Positions 7,802 to 16,168 of a DNA stretch of 21,780 nt are shown in pieces; the stretch's first letter is position 1; the number at the start of each line of letters is the position of its first letter. Where the stretch lies: positions 1-21,780 of the forward strand of contig CAYMOU010000044.1 in assembly GCA_964392115.1 (NCBI GenBank), given 5' to 3'. Below the pieces are notes generated by a model, which saw nothing but the letters and a program-made list of their open reading frames with translations, was not told the origin of the DNA and did no database searches. The position numbers and the translations under genes were made by a program. The stretch comes from CAYXWM01 sp964392115. Lineage in GTDB: Bacteria; Bacillota; Clostridia; Lachnospirales; WRBF01.

Positions 7802-9595
7802 TTATTTAGCGGCTGTTACGTTAGCTCTTAACAGAACTCTTTCGCCTTTAACATAGCCCGTGTTCATTAATTTTATTATTTCGCCACGTTTGTAATTAGG
7901 TTCGTTTTGGGCTATGAGAATGCTGTGTTCTTTAGCGTTGAATTTGTCATGGGGCTTGGGTTTTAAGGGATTGATGTCGTTTTTTTTCAAGATCATTTCT
8001 ATGGATTTGGAGGTTCCGTGGATGAAGTCCACCAGGTCTTTTACGCAATCGTAGGCGCTTTCCTCCAGTTTTGCCACCGAATAATTTATAATTTCTTCGA
8101 AGGTACGTATTTCGAACAAAAGACAGTCAATCAGCAGTTCTTTGCATAAATTCTCTGTTTTTTCGATGTAGTATGATTCAATTTTTAATCTTTGTTCATT
8201 GTAAGGCTTTAGGATATTCGTGAGTATAGTTTGGGCAGCTTGCCAATCTTGTAAAATTTCCTGCCGGGAGAGTTGATAGTCGTCTTGCGAATACTCTATA
8301 TTTTCAGCCTGCAATTTCTCTGTAATTTCCTTGCAATTTTCTTGGAATAATTTTTTTTGCTCTCTTATACTTTCGGTTTTTATTTTAACGGTGTCGGCTA
8401 TACCGCTTATAATTTCGGACTCCGGTAGGTTGGTATATTCCGATTGGTTTTGTTTTAAGAACTCCTCTGTTTTTGTAAAGCAGCCGAGAATCTCATTTAA
8501 CAGGAAATGACAGTCCGTAGAAAGCTTTTGTAGCTCGTATATGCATTTTTTAAAATGAATGCCCCGGGTTTCCTTTTCCCAAATAAGCGGTAGGAATTCT
8601 GACAGGGTAGATTTGAAATTTTCATACTCTACGGTAAATAACTCTGCCGAAGCCGAGAATTTTTCCGAGGGAACCGTGGGTATAGTCTTTAGAAAATCGG
8701 CTATAGCCGAAATAAAATCCTCTAAAGCCGGATAGTTGGGTTCCGGTTTGTGTTCTTTGAAAAATAGGTGAAAATCGTTTAGTTCTTTTCCCAAAACTTG
8801 ATGTCCCTGTTGCAGTAGGGTCACTGTCCGAGACACAAACTCCGCCTCTACGCTGTTTTGTAAGTAAAGCGTGGATTTTTCTAGGGCATCAACCTGAATG
8901 AGAATTATTGACGAAAGAAAATCCTGCTCTTTTTTCAGCAATTCATAACACAAAGCCTTATACTTTCCGGCAAACAAATCATTTAAGGCGGTATTACAGT
9001 ACAGGAGGGTTTCTTTATAAAAACTGTAGGCTTTTTCGGAGGTTTGCTTGAGGAAGTCATTAAGAAGCAGTAGAGAAAACTCATCCCGGTCAACCTTATT
9101 TAAAAGGGCGTATTGTAAGGCCGGGAGATTTTCTTTCCTGCAATAACAATCCTTTACCCTTGTAATTTTTTCGGCGATAAAGTTTAAAGCGGTATCGTAC
9201 ACTTCTTTTCTTTCAGCCACAACCGGATTGGGATAGGTGTTGAAATTATCATCGTAAACGGCGATTCGGGATGACAATACATCCGCCAGACCTTCGATTA
9301 ATACGGTAATTTCCGGGTTTGTAATATGGATAATATTTTGATTGTACAGATTAATGCAGTCTTTGTAACAATTTATTATTTTTGTATAGCTGTCGAAGAT
9401 TTGCAGGTCAAAGGCGCAATTATTATTAAAATAAAAAACAATTTCGCTAAAAAGCTTGAGCGTGAGTTGATTAAAAAGTTCGTCAACGCCCTGTTCAGCC
9501 AACTCGTCAATTACAGCCCAAGCATTTTCGGCGTGGCTTAGGGGAATGCCGTAAGTACAGTTTTTTTTCAGTATATAGGTCTTTCCCGTATTCAA
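7802..9595 (-). CDS. Long helical protein with C-terminal GrpE-like domain, probable Hsp70 nucleotide-exchange factor
   Basis: Residues 1 to about 535 are predicted by eye to be almost all alpha-helical and rich in Glu, Lys, Leu and Phe. They match no family I recognise. The last 55 or so residues read like the beta domain of GrpE: PHDKFNAKEHSILI corresponds to the GrpE 'PFDPxxHEAI' segment, and GEIIKLMNTGYVKGERVLLRANV corresponds to 'GTVxxxxxxGYxxxxRVLRPAxV'. GrpE dimers open the Hsp70 nucleotide cleft to release ADP. Canonical GrpE is about 180-200 aa, so this protein is about three times longer. It sits between Hsp70 genes, so it is probably their dedicated exchange factor (inference). It starts with TTG, justified by a perfect GGAGGT eight bases upstream. 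No signal peptide is seen. Confidence 0.8.
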   Translation of the reverse strand: MNTGKTYILKKNCTYGIPLSHAENAWAVIDELAEQGVDELFNQLTLKLFSEIVFYFNNNCAFDLQIFDSYTKIINCYKDCINLYNQNIIHITNPEITVLIEGLADVLSSRIAVYDDNFNTYPNPVVAERKEVYDTALNFIAEKITRVKDCYCRKENLPALQYALLNKVDRDEFSLLLLNDFLKQTSEKAYSFYKETLLYCNTALNDLFAGKYKALCYELLKKEQDFLSSIILIQVDALEKSTLYLQNSVEAEFVSRTVTLLQQGHQVLGKELNDFHLFFKEHKPEPNYPALEDFISAIADFLKTIPTVPSEKFSASAELFTVEYENFKSTLSEFLPLIWEKETRGIHFKKCIYELQKLSTDCHFLLNEILGCFTKTEEFLKQNQSEYTNLPESEIISGIADTVKIKTESIREQKKLFQENCKEITEKLQAENIEYSQDDYQLSRQEILQDWQAAQTILTNILKPYNEQRLKIESYYIEKTENLCKELLIDCLLFEIRTFEEIINYSVAKLEESAYDCVKDLVDFIHGTSKSIEMILKKNDINPLKPKPHDKFNAKEHSILIAQNEPNYKRGEIIKLMNTGYVKGERVLLRANVTAAK

Positions 9596-9634
9596 AGGTT
9601 CAAACCTCCAACCCCTATTAAATTTAGAGCAATA

Positions 9635-11320
9635 CTATGCGTTTGAATTGCTGTACAACTCGTCTACGGTTAATTCCGTAAGGGCGCCTTTGTCGCTCAA
9701 GCTTACGGCTTGGACTTTAAGCATATTGTCCTGACCCAGATTGAAGATAACTTTTACCTTTTCTTCGCCCTTTGCTCCCTGGGGTATGCCACGTAGGGTT
9801 GTGCCTGCCAGGCGTTTCATGCCGGCTTGATTAACAAACTTTAAGTCCGAGCCGTCGGGAATGGTATTTTCGTATACAATTATTGCCATACAGCTAACAT
9901 CGTCATGGTTGGTCATAAGCGGTTCGGAGGCTTCTACGGTCAGCCCTTCTCTGGGAATTTCCAAACCGGCCGGTACAATTTCCATAAATCGTCTGCCGGC
10001 GATTTCCAGGCCCAGCGGATGTATGGTTTTTTCGTGGACTACCGGGCCTTTTACCGTGGGCATCATTATCATGTTGCAATAATATGCCGCTCCTTGGGAG
10101 ATGCTTAAAGCCGGGCTTATGCGTGCCTTGTGGGGTTCTATGCCGTAACGCCCGGCTATTAATTCGCTTATGGGGTTCAGTGAAGAACTGCCGCCTACCA
10201 AGAAAATTTCGTCTATGTCTTCTTTGGAAATTCCGGCGGCTTCTATGCATCTGTCTATGCAACTAAAGGATATATCCAGAATTTCCGGTAGGCTTTTGCC
10301 CTTGAACTTTTCAAAGATATGGGGACTGTCGTTCAGTTGGTTAATCCGCCTATGATTAATAAAATCTTCACGGGTCAGCTCCATGTTGATATTTACTATT
10401 TTCGGCTCTTGAATAAAGGGAGCCAGAGTAATTTTGGTGCTTTTGGCTTGAGACAGGCGCTCTTTTGCTTGGTTTGCCACTTGGAAAAGCCGAACTTGGG
10501 CAATTTTCTTTTGGCGCTTGGAAACGCCGTCGTCGGCATTTTCGTCAAACAAATCTATTGTATTATCGGTAAGTTTTTTAAATTCCTCGTAGATTATATC
10601 GGTTACCTGCTTGTCTATGTCGTTACCGCCAAGATTGTTGTCGCCGTAGGTGCTTAGGATGGAAATTTGGGGTTCGCTGTCGTGGGATCTTATGCCCAAA
10701 ATACAGGCGTCAAAGGTTCCGCCGCCAAAGTCGTAGACCAGCACGGTTTTGTCTCGGGTTTCGTTAACGGCATAGCTTATAGCCGCAGCGGCAGGCTCCA
10801 AACGAAGGTACACGTTTTCTTCCTCAAAGCCGGCCAAAACAGCCGCTTGTTTGGTGCATTTTTTCTGCTTGTCCGTAGAATTGGCAGGAACTGTAATTAC
10901 ACAACCGGAAAACTCGCCGGCTATGCCCATTTCCTCTTGCACGTATTCATCGGCTTTTTGCTTTAAATACGCCAAAATTTCTCCGGCGATTTGCTCAGGA
11001 GTGAAGAAATATTCCTTATTATCCACAACTATTTTCAGCTTGTCTACTTCTCCGAAACAGCGTTTAACCGAAAGCACGGTGCTTTCCGGAAAGATAACGG
11101 CGGCTTCCTTTGCCTGTAGGCCGAAAACCCTCATAAGCTTGTTTTCGTCGTCAGGGTCCGTTTCGAATTGTATGGCGGTGGGAAATATATTGCTGCCGTC
11201 TATGGGTATGGTGATGGCTTCGCCGCCGGCGAAATTAAAGACACTTACCACACAGTTGGTTGTGCCAAAGTCTATGCCCAAAAAAAGTCCTTTGTCCAAA
11301 TCCAGTCCTAAAGTTCCCAT
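9635..11320 (-). CDS. Hsp70-like ATPase without helical lid (561 aa)
   Basis: This is an Hsp70 homologue with a complete ATPase core: phosphate-1 GIDFGTTNC (15-23), the catalytic-type Lys86 (SVKRCFG), phosphate-2 VYDFGGGTFD (195-204) and the adenosine motif IFLVGGSSSLNP. A stretch near INHRRINQLNDSPHIFEKFKG appears as an insertion between the LTREDF helix and the following helix, compared with DnaK. A beta substrate-binding-like domain follows (QGAKGEEKVKVIFNLGQDNMLKVQAV), but the protein ends there without a lid. An ideal GGAGG site lies six bases before ATG. It is the first Hsp70 gene in transcription order, with a 105-base gap upstream in which I see no convincing promoter. It is quite diverged from the 545-aa and VWA-fused homologues. 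Confidence 0.93.
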   Translation of the reverse strand: MGTLGLDLDKGLFLGIDFGTTNCVVSVFNFAGGEAITIPIDGSNIFPTAIQFETDPDDENKLMRVFGLQAKEAAVIFPESTVLSVKRCFGEVDKLKIVVDNKEYFFTPEQIAGEILAYLKQKADEYVQEEMGIAGEFSGCVITVPANSTDKQKKCTKQAAVLAGFEEENVYLRLEPAAAAISYAVNETRDKTVLVYDFGGGTFDACILGIRSHDSEPQISILSTYGDNNLGGNDIDKQVTDIIYEEFKKLTDNTIDLFDENADDGVSKRQKKIAQVRLFQVANQAKERLSQAKSTKITLAPFIQEPKIVNINMELTREDFINHRRINQLNDSPHIFEKFKGKSLPEILDISFSCIDRCIEAAGISKEDIDEIFLVGGSSSLNPISELIAGRYGIEPHKARISPALSISQGAAYYCNMIMMPTVKGPVVHEKTIHPLGLEIAGRRFMEIVPAGLEIPREGLTVEASEPLMTNHDDVSCMAIIVYENTIPDGSDLKFVNQAGMKRLAGTTLRGIPQGAKGEEKVKVIFNLGQDNMLKVQAVSLSDKGALTELTVDELYSNSNA

Positions 11321-11425
11321 AAATTCCTCCTGTTAGTTGCGAAAAGATAAACCTTGTGGTGGAAAATTTTGTTTTTCCAAAAAAGCCGAACTCGAAACCC
11401 TATATTCAATTTTTCAATAGATGAC

Positions 11426-14059
11426 TTATAACAAAACCCCGCCGGGTTCGGGCTTTTCTCTTAACAGGTCGTCTATTTCTTCTTCTACCCGGTCGAAATT
11501 GGAAATTTGTTGGTAAATAACTGCGTTGTTGATTTTATCATATTCTTCCTCGGTTTTTCGCACCGAGCCTTTGGTGTTTTTAACGGTTTGTATTTCTGTT
11601 TTTCGGTCATCCTCCGAGAAATAGTAGGAAATTTCGTCTGCATAGAAACATTCCGCCTCTGCAAGATATATTCCGAAACCGAAGTATTTCATGGGTATCT
11701 TCCCGGAGTGATTGCTTGAATTTTTTATATTGTAATGAAGGAATACGTTTTTATCCGGCAAGGTACGGTAAATAAAGGGTTGAAACCGCTGGGTATAGGG
11801 GTCGGAAATTTTCTTAAAGGCCGGAAAATAGAAGCCCTTTTGTTTTACCGGTCGTAGGGTATACTCTGTTATTTCTTTTGAAATGTCGGTTTTTATATTG
11901 TTAGCTATATAATAATTGCTTAAAGCATAGGCCGTCAGGTGGTTTTTGTGTTCCGCAAACATTTCTTCCAGCACAGCCAAGGCACCGGGAGTCAGAACGG
12001 CATTATTTGCAATTATTTCGTAAACCAAATAATAAGCATATTGCCCGATTATTTCGTCGTCCGGATAGTACTCATAGATTTTTTCGAATAGGTTTTGGCT
12101 GTATTTATCGGGTTTATGCAGGCGTATGCTGTTGCTTAAAATATTTCTGTCTATTTCAAATTCCGGCTCGAAGATTTGATTCAAAGCCATGCTTATAAGT
12201 TGCCAATCTCTTTGGCTGCCTTGATAATGCTTGATTACGGTGCTTACGAATCTTCTGTCATACATGGATTTTAGGAGCAGTTCATAGGCTCTGTCTGCCA
12301 AAAGCGGCTGAAAATCTTCAAAAAGGCAAAGCTGACGTACACACTGATAAAGCAAATTGTCCGAGATGTATTCCGTCTTGCCGTTAATAAGCTTTACGGC
12401 AGAATGAAATTCCTCGGCTTCCATATAGGATTCAAGCATATGTTCGGTATATTTATGATTAAGATTATTATCGTCCGCCAAGCTGAAATATTCCAATGCG
12501 GATTTATGCAGACCTTGCGTATATAGGATATTGCCCAAGGCAAGGTAGAGTTTTGTTTTGAAAGTTTGTGAAATTCCGGTTAATTGTAAGGCTTGCTTGA
12601 AATATTCTACCGCTCTGTCACCCGGGTTTTGTTTTGCGAGCAACTCCCTTGCGGTTGCAATGAGCAAATCAGGGTTTTCTTTATCAAATTCAAGCAATCG
12701 CAAGTACAGGCTTTCTCCCTGTTGCTCCACAAGCTTTTTGACACAGAGTTTTTCTTTGATTATCAGGCCGCTTTCTTCCAAACGGCAAACATATTTTAGA
12801 GGATACGTTATGGATTTTATTTTTATGGGATTGCTCTTAAATTCATATTTCTGAACGTTGTCTGTTTCTTCTTCTATAATCCAAATTAGCATATTTCGGT
12901 TACTTGCCGGTCTTATTTCATAGGTTAAAATATCATTTTTTAGGTAATTTAGGGCTTTTAAATATTGTTCTAGTGTAATTTCGTTTTTTGCTTTCTCTGT
13001 AATAAATTTGTATATACTGTTTACATATCGCCCTGTTCGGTTGTTTTCAAGGGCCTCTGTTCCAAGCTTAATAAGTTGTTCTTTTTTCTCTTTGATAAAC
13101 TCTTTGTTTTTTTTATTTATAATAAGTAGATGATAGGCGTAAAGTATAATTTCTTCGTCGGTTTCCTGTTGTTCCATGGTCTTTTTAACGCTGTAACGAG
13201 TGACTTTTTCCAGCCCGTTCATAAAGGCGCCCACAAGTAAATATCTGTGCAGACCTTCTACGGAAAGTTGTCTTTGTTCCAATTCCAAACAAAATGAGTA
13301 GGAACGGTATGAATAATCCCCGGCGGTTATGATTCGCTCGCAAATTTGCTGCAACAACCAACTCCAAGGATAGGCTCTGTACAATTGATAGGTTAAGCCG
13401 GACAATATAAAGTCTTGTGAAAGCAGTGAATAGCGATGTCGCAAGGCAACGGGTTCCAAATTTACCTTGTGAGCCAAGCCCCATTTTAGATAAACCCGGA
13501 ACAAGGGCATACGACTGCTTATATCCACCGTTTTTTCAAAAAAATCTTTTAAACAGCCGAAAAACAAAACCGAGCGGCAACCCATTTCGTAAGCCTTCAT
13601 TAAATGTATACCGGCTTCCTTCAGGTGCAGGCTTTGTAGCTTCAAAGCACCGTAATACAGGTGATACACATGGCAGTCCTCGGTTTCGGTTAATTCCAAA
13701 AGAGCCTTGGCGTGCTTTTCGGAGTTGCGTAGGTTTTTTTTCCGTACTTCACTTAATCCCAACAAAAAGGTAAGGGTGGCATAAATCCGAGGACGAGTGT
13801 TTTTAAAATAGGCTCTGCCTGCCCATAGGCTATCAGACTTACTTGCGGCAAGCTTAGTCTGATTGTTTTCCATAAGCAGAAAAATTCTGCATAAGTCCGT
13901 CTCAACCTTTTTTTCCTCGGTCATTGCCAAGGTTTTTAAGGCACGGTCAAGATAAGGCTGCTCCTCGGTGAAAACAAAACGCTGCCAATCACGCAGGGCA
14001 TCAGCCAATATTTTATTTGAGCTTAATCCATTTTCCCACTTACCGGTATTTTCAGGCAT
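11426..14059 (-). CDS. Large helical/TPR-like protein, resembling the C-terminal part of DUF5717
   Basis: This is an 877-aa soluble protein built mostly of helical repeats. TPR-like pairs are clearest around residues 480-560 (DRAVEYFKQALQL, TKLYLALGNILYTQGLHKSALEYFS). The last 120 or so residues form a non-repeat domain with MKYFGFGIYLAEAECFYADEISYYF and EEYDKINNAVIY. From memory these resemble the C-terminal domain of DUF5717 proteins, which often lie near Hsp70-like genes in Clostridia; I could not check this. Together with the 379-aa gene just upstream (3-base gap) it would reproduce the length and domain order of a whole DUF5717 protein, so the gene may have been split here. GGGAG lies six bases before ATG. 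It is a probable scaffold or client-binding component; its function is unknown. Confidence 0.82.
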   Translation of the reverse strand: MPENTGKWENGLSSNKILADALRDWQRFVFTEEQPYLDRALKTLAMTEEKKVETDLCRIFLLMENNQTKLAASKSDSLWAGRAYFKNTRPRIYATLTFLLGLSEVRKKNLRNSEKHAKALLELTETEDCHVYHLYYGALKLQSLHLKEAGIHLMKAYEMGCRSVLFFGCLKDFFEKTVDISSRMPLFRVYLKWGLAHKVNLEPVALRHRYSLLSQDFILSGLTYQLYRAYPWSWLLQQICERIITAGDYSYRSYSFCLELEQRQLSVEGLHRYLLVGAFMNGLEKVTRYSVKKTMEQQETDEEIILYAYHLLIINKKNKEFIKEKKEQLIKLGTEALENNRTGRYVNSIYKFITEKAKNEITLEQYLKALNYLKNDILTYEIRPASNRNMLIWIIEEETDNVQKYEFKSNPIKIKSITYPLKYVCRLEESGLIIKEKLCVKKLVEQQGESLYLRLLEFDKENPDLLIATARELLAKQNPGDRAVEYFKQALQLTGISQTFKTKLYLALGNILYTQGLHKSALEYFSLADDNNLNHKYTEHMLESYMEAEEFHSAVKLINGKTEYISDNLLYQCVRQLCLFEDFQPLLADRAYELLLKSMYDRRFVSTVIKHYQGSQRDWQLISMALNQIFEPEFEIDRNILSNSIRLHKPDKYSQNLFEKIYEYYPDDEIIGQYAYYLVYEIIANNAVLTPGALAVLEEMFAEHKNHLTAYALSNYYIANNIKTDISKEITEYTLRPVKQKGFYFPAFKKISDPYTQRFQPFIYRTLPDKNVFLHYNIKNSSNHSGKIPMKYFGFGIYLAEAECFYADEISYYFSEDDRKTEIQTVKNTKGSVRKTEEEYDKINNAVIYQQISNFDRVEEEIDDLLREKPEPGGVLL

Positions 14060-14062
14060 AGC

Positions 14063-15202
14063 TTACTCCCGTACGGTCAAGGTTATTTTTTTCTCGTAAT
14101 TTCCGGCTTTAACTGTTATGTCCGTCATAAGAACCGGGCGTTTTACAAACATGAATTGCCCTAAATTAAAGTATTTTATCCGAAAAGGAATTTCCGCATA
14201 AATATCGGTTAAGTACTTTTTCTGCTCGAATTTTACGAAACCGTCCTTCGCCGTGACTTCTATCAATACACCTGCATTGCCTTTGTTTGATATGGCAAGA
14301 TAGCCCTCGTCGTCGTAGGAGAATACTTCCTTCGACACCTTTACCTCCAAGGCAGGTTTACGAACAACTGTTACTTTTACAGTCACGTCCTTGCCTATCT
14401 GCAACTTTCCGGCGGCAAATCTTTTTATACGATCGGTTTCTATAAAATACTTGATTTTTGCACTGTTAAGGGCATCAAACTTTTGTGAGGTCAGGTTGGA
14501 AATTTGGGTTGAAAGCCAAGGGACATTGCTAATAATGGGCTCGTCCGTATATCCCGGATAATTTCTGAAAATTTCCGCCTCACCGCTTATTACTTTATTT
14601 TCAGAACAATTTAAACTGTGTACAATTTCCTTCTTTTCAGCGTGAAGTTTAACGGGGCTTTTTTGATTATTCAACAAAAGAAAGTTTTCCAAGGCACGTT
14701 CTTTGTTTTTATCCTTGATTAACTCGTTATAAATTTCCGTGTGCTTGAAATTTAGGCTTGTTAGCCAAAGCTTAAATTCCTCTGCGTAAAACAAATCTCC
14801 GGCCGATTGGTCATTGCTTTGGGCATACTTTGCAAAATCAGCCAAACTCCAAAGGCTGTTTCCTTCCGGGGTTATTAAAGAAGGCGAAACCTTTCTGATG
14901 GTTACCGGAATGATTTTTTCTCCGCCGTTTGATGAAATAATAATTTCGGTGTTGGTCAAACGGCTTATATTTGAAGGAAGTACGGTATAGCTTACCTTTA
15001 CTGAATTAGCATTAAACCGAGACGGCGAAATTTGAAGGAATTGTTTGTTAGCATAGATATTTCCGGAAAGCGTGCCTCCGCCTAGGTTTGAAATATTGAT
15101 AATTCCGACGGAAACCATGTTGGTTTTAACCGACAAGGCTTCAACATCGGTTTTCAATTTGGGTTGTGGGTATTCCAATTCCTCTAGGGCTATTAAATCC
15201 AT
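14063..15202 (-). CDS. Beta-sandwich (Ig-like) multidomain protein, resembling the N-terminal part of DUF5717
   Basis: This is a 379-aa protein without signal peptide or membrane segment. By eye, residues 25-108 form a beta-rich domain (VGIINISNLGGGTLSGNIYA ... IPVTIRKV). A helical linker follows at 115-175 (LADFAKYAQ, FYAEEFKLWL), then beta-rich domains at about 185-275 and 278-379, the last ending in KKITLTVRE. The NxGGGxLxGxI and 'SNGGEKIIPV' features match the N-terminal domain of DUF5717 as I remember it. It reads straight into the 877-aa helical gene after 3 bases. Ig-like domains without export signals usually mediate protein-protein contacts. The ribosome site is modest (GGTG six bases before ATG). 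Function unknown. Confidence 0.78.
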   Translation of the reverse strand: MDLIALEELEYPQPKLKTDVEALSVKTNMVSVGIINISNLGGGTLSGNIYANKQFLQISPSRFNANSVKVSYTVLPSNISRLTNTEIIISSNGGEKIIPVTIRKVSPSLITPEGNSLWSLADFAKYAQSNDQSAGDLFYAEEFKLWLTSLNFKHTEIYNELIKDKNKERALENFLLLNNQKSPVKLHAEKKEIVHSLNCSENKVISGEAEIFRNYPGYTDEPIISNVPWLSTQISNLTSQKFDALNSAKIKYFIETDRIKRFAAGKLQIGKDVTVKVTVVRKPALEVKVSKEVFSYDDEGYLAISNKGNAGVLIEVTAKDGFVKFEQKKYLTDIYAEIPFRIKYFNLGQFMFVKRPVLMTDITVKAGNYEKKITLTVRE

Positions 15203-15229
15203 AGGCTACACCGTTTCCTGTTATTTCTG

Positions 15230-16027
15230 CTACTTGTTTACTATCATACTACCTGTTCTGTATCCCATAATGTCTAGGGTGATGAAGTTGTATCCCAGGT
15301 TTTTTAAATAGGCATTGATTTTATCTTTGGTTTCCTTTTCCAGCAGTCTTGAAAAATCCGCCTCGGGGATTTCGATTCGGGCTATATTTCCGTGGTCCCT
15401 TAAACGCACTTGGTTAAAACCGCTTTCCATTAAGAATTGCTCCGCCTGTTCCACTCGTTTTAAATCTTCTTGGGTAAAGGGATTGTCGTAGGGAAAGCGT
15501 GTTGCCAAACAAGCCAAGGGCGGTTTTTTCCAGGTAGGTAGGTTTAATTCCTTTGAAAGTATGCTGATTTCAGCCTTGGTTAAGCCGGCTTCTTTAAGAG
15601 GGCTTTTGATTTTAAGCTCTTCCAAGGCCGCCTTGCCGGGTCGAAAGTCATTGTCATCGTCGGCGTTGGAGCCTTCGATTATAACTCTGTCCCCTGCCAA
15701 GTTTATTAAATTTTCGAATATGGCTTTTTTGCAAATATAGCAACGATTAATGGGATTGTTTCTTAACGCTTCTACTTCAAAAGGGTTAAAATCCACCACT
15801 TTATGATTAATTTTATTATCAACGGTAAACTCCACCGCCGCCGCCAGTTCCCTTCCGGGATTAAAAGGAGAGTTTACGGTAACAGCCAAAACATCCGAAT
15901 CGGGTATGTCAACCGCCGCCTTTAATAAAAACGTAGAATCCAAACCTCCGGAAAAGGCAACAGCTGTTTTTTTGTAACCTTTTAATATTTCTTTCAGTGC
16001 TTCATATTTTCTTTGTAATTCTGTCAT
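15230..16027 (-). CDS. larE: LarE-type ATP-dependent sacrificial sulfur transferase
   Basis: This 265-aa protein has the PP-loop ATP pyrophosphatase motif SGGLDST (26-32), the GSNADDDNDFRPG segment (119-131) and the LACLATRFPY block (171-180) whose Cys173 matches the sulfur-donating cysteine of LarE. Cys96 and Cys99 (CYICKK) are also present. LarE adenylates and then transfers its own cysteine sulfur to pyridinium dicarboxylate mononucleotide, in building the nickel-pincer cofactor of lactate racemase and related enzymes. No larA, larB or larC lies in the window. The gene is first in the long minus-strand operon, 27 bases from the beta-domain gene. GAGGT precedes ATG by eight bases. A functional link to the Hsp70 genes is not evident. 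Confidence 0.88.
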   Translation of the reverse strand: MTELQRKYEALKEILKGYKKTAVAFSGGLDSTFLLKAAVDIPDSDVLAVTVNSPFNPGRELAAAVEFTVDNKINHKVVDFNPFEVEALRNNPINRCYICKKAIFENLINLAGDRVIIEGSNADDDNDFRPGKAALEELKIKSPLKEAGLTKAEISILSKELNLPTWKKPPLACLATRFPYDNPFTQEDLKRVEQAEQFLMESGFNQVRLRDHGNIARIEIPEADFSRLLEKETKDKINAYLKNLGYNFITLDIMGYRTGSMIVNK

Positions 16028-16070
16028 ATGTTTATACCTCGGCTGTGAAATTTAGACCAAATAATTTGAG

Positions 16071-16116
16071 AAAAGACCTTTTTATGCGAATATTAAGCTT
16101 GCCGCACAAAAAGGTC
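16071..16116 (-). promoter_or_regulatory. Terminator-like hairpin in the larE leader (possible attenuator)
   Basis: A 9-bp stem (16075-16083 with 16108-16116), one mismatch, 4 more base pairs and a 14-base loop are followed on the minus strand by TTTTCTC. It lies between the promoter at 16140-16168 and the larE start, where a terminator would attenuate the whole operon. I do not recognise a riboswitch aptamer in the short leader. Confidence 0.55.
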
Positions 16117-16139
16117 GACTTTAAAGTTAATTTATTATA

Positions 16140-16168
16140 ATTGTAACCGGAATAACAGATTTTGTCAA
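16140..16168 (-). promoter_or_regulatory. Sigma-A type promoter of the larE-Hsp70 operon
   Basis: On the minus strand a perfect TTGACA (16163-16168) and TACAAT (16140-16145) are separated by 17 bases. The predicted start near 16133 gives a leader of about 105 bases. Eight further minus-strand genes follow larE with only short gaps. Confidence 0.85.

Noticed and set aside
10851..11336. 161-codon plus-strand open frame
   Set aside because: Antisense to the well-supported 561-aa Hsp70 gene, with no recognisable protein features. It is a shadow of that gene, as are similar plus-strand frames across 1900-14000.
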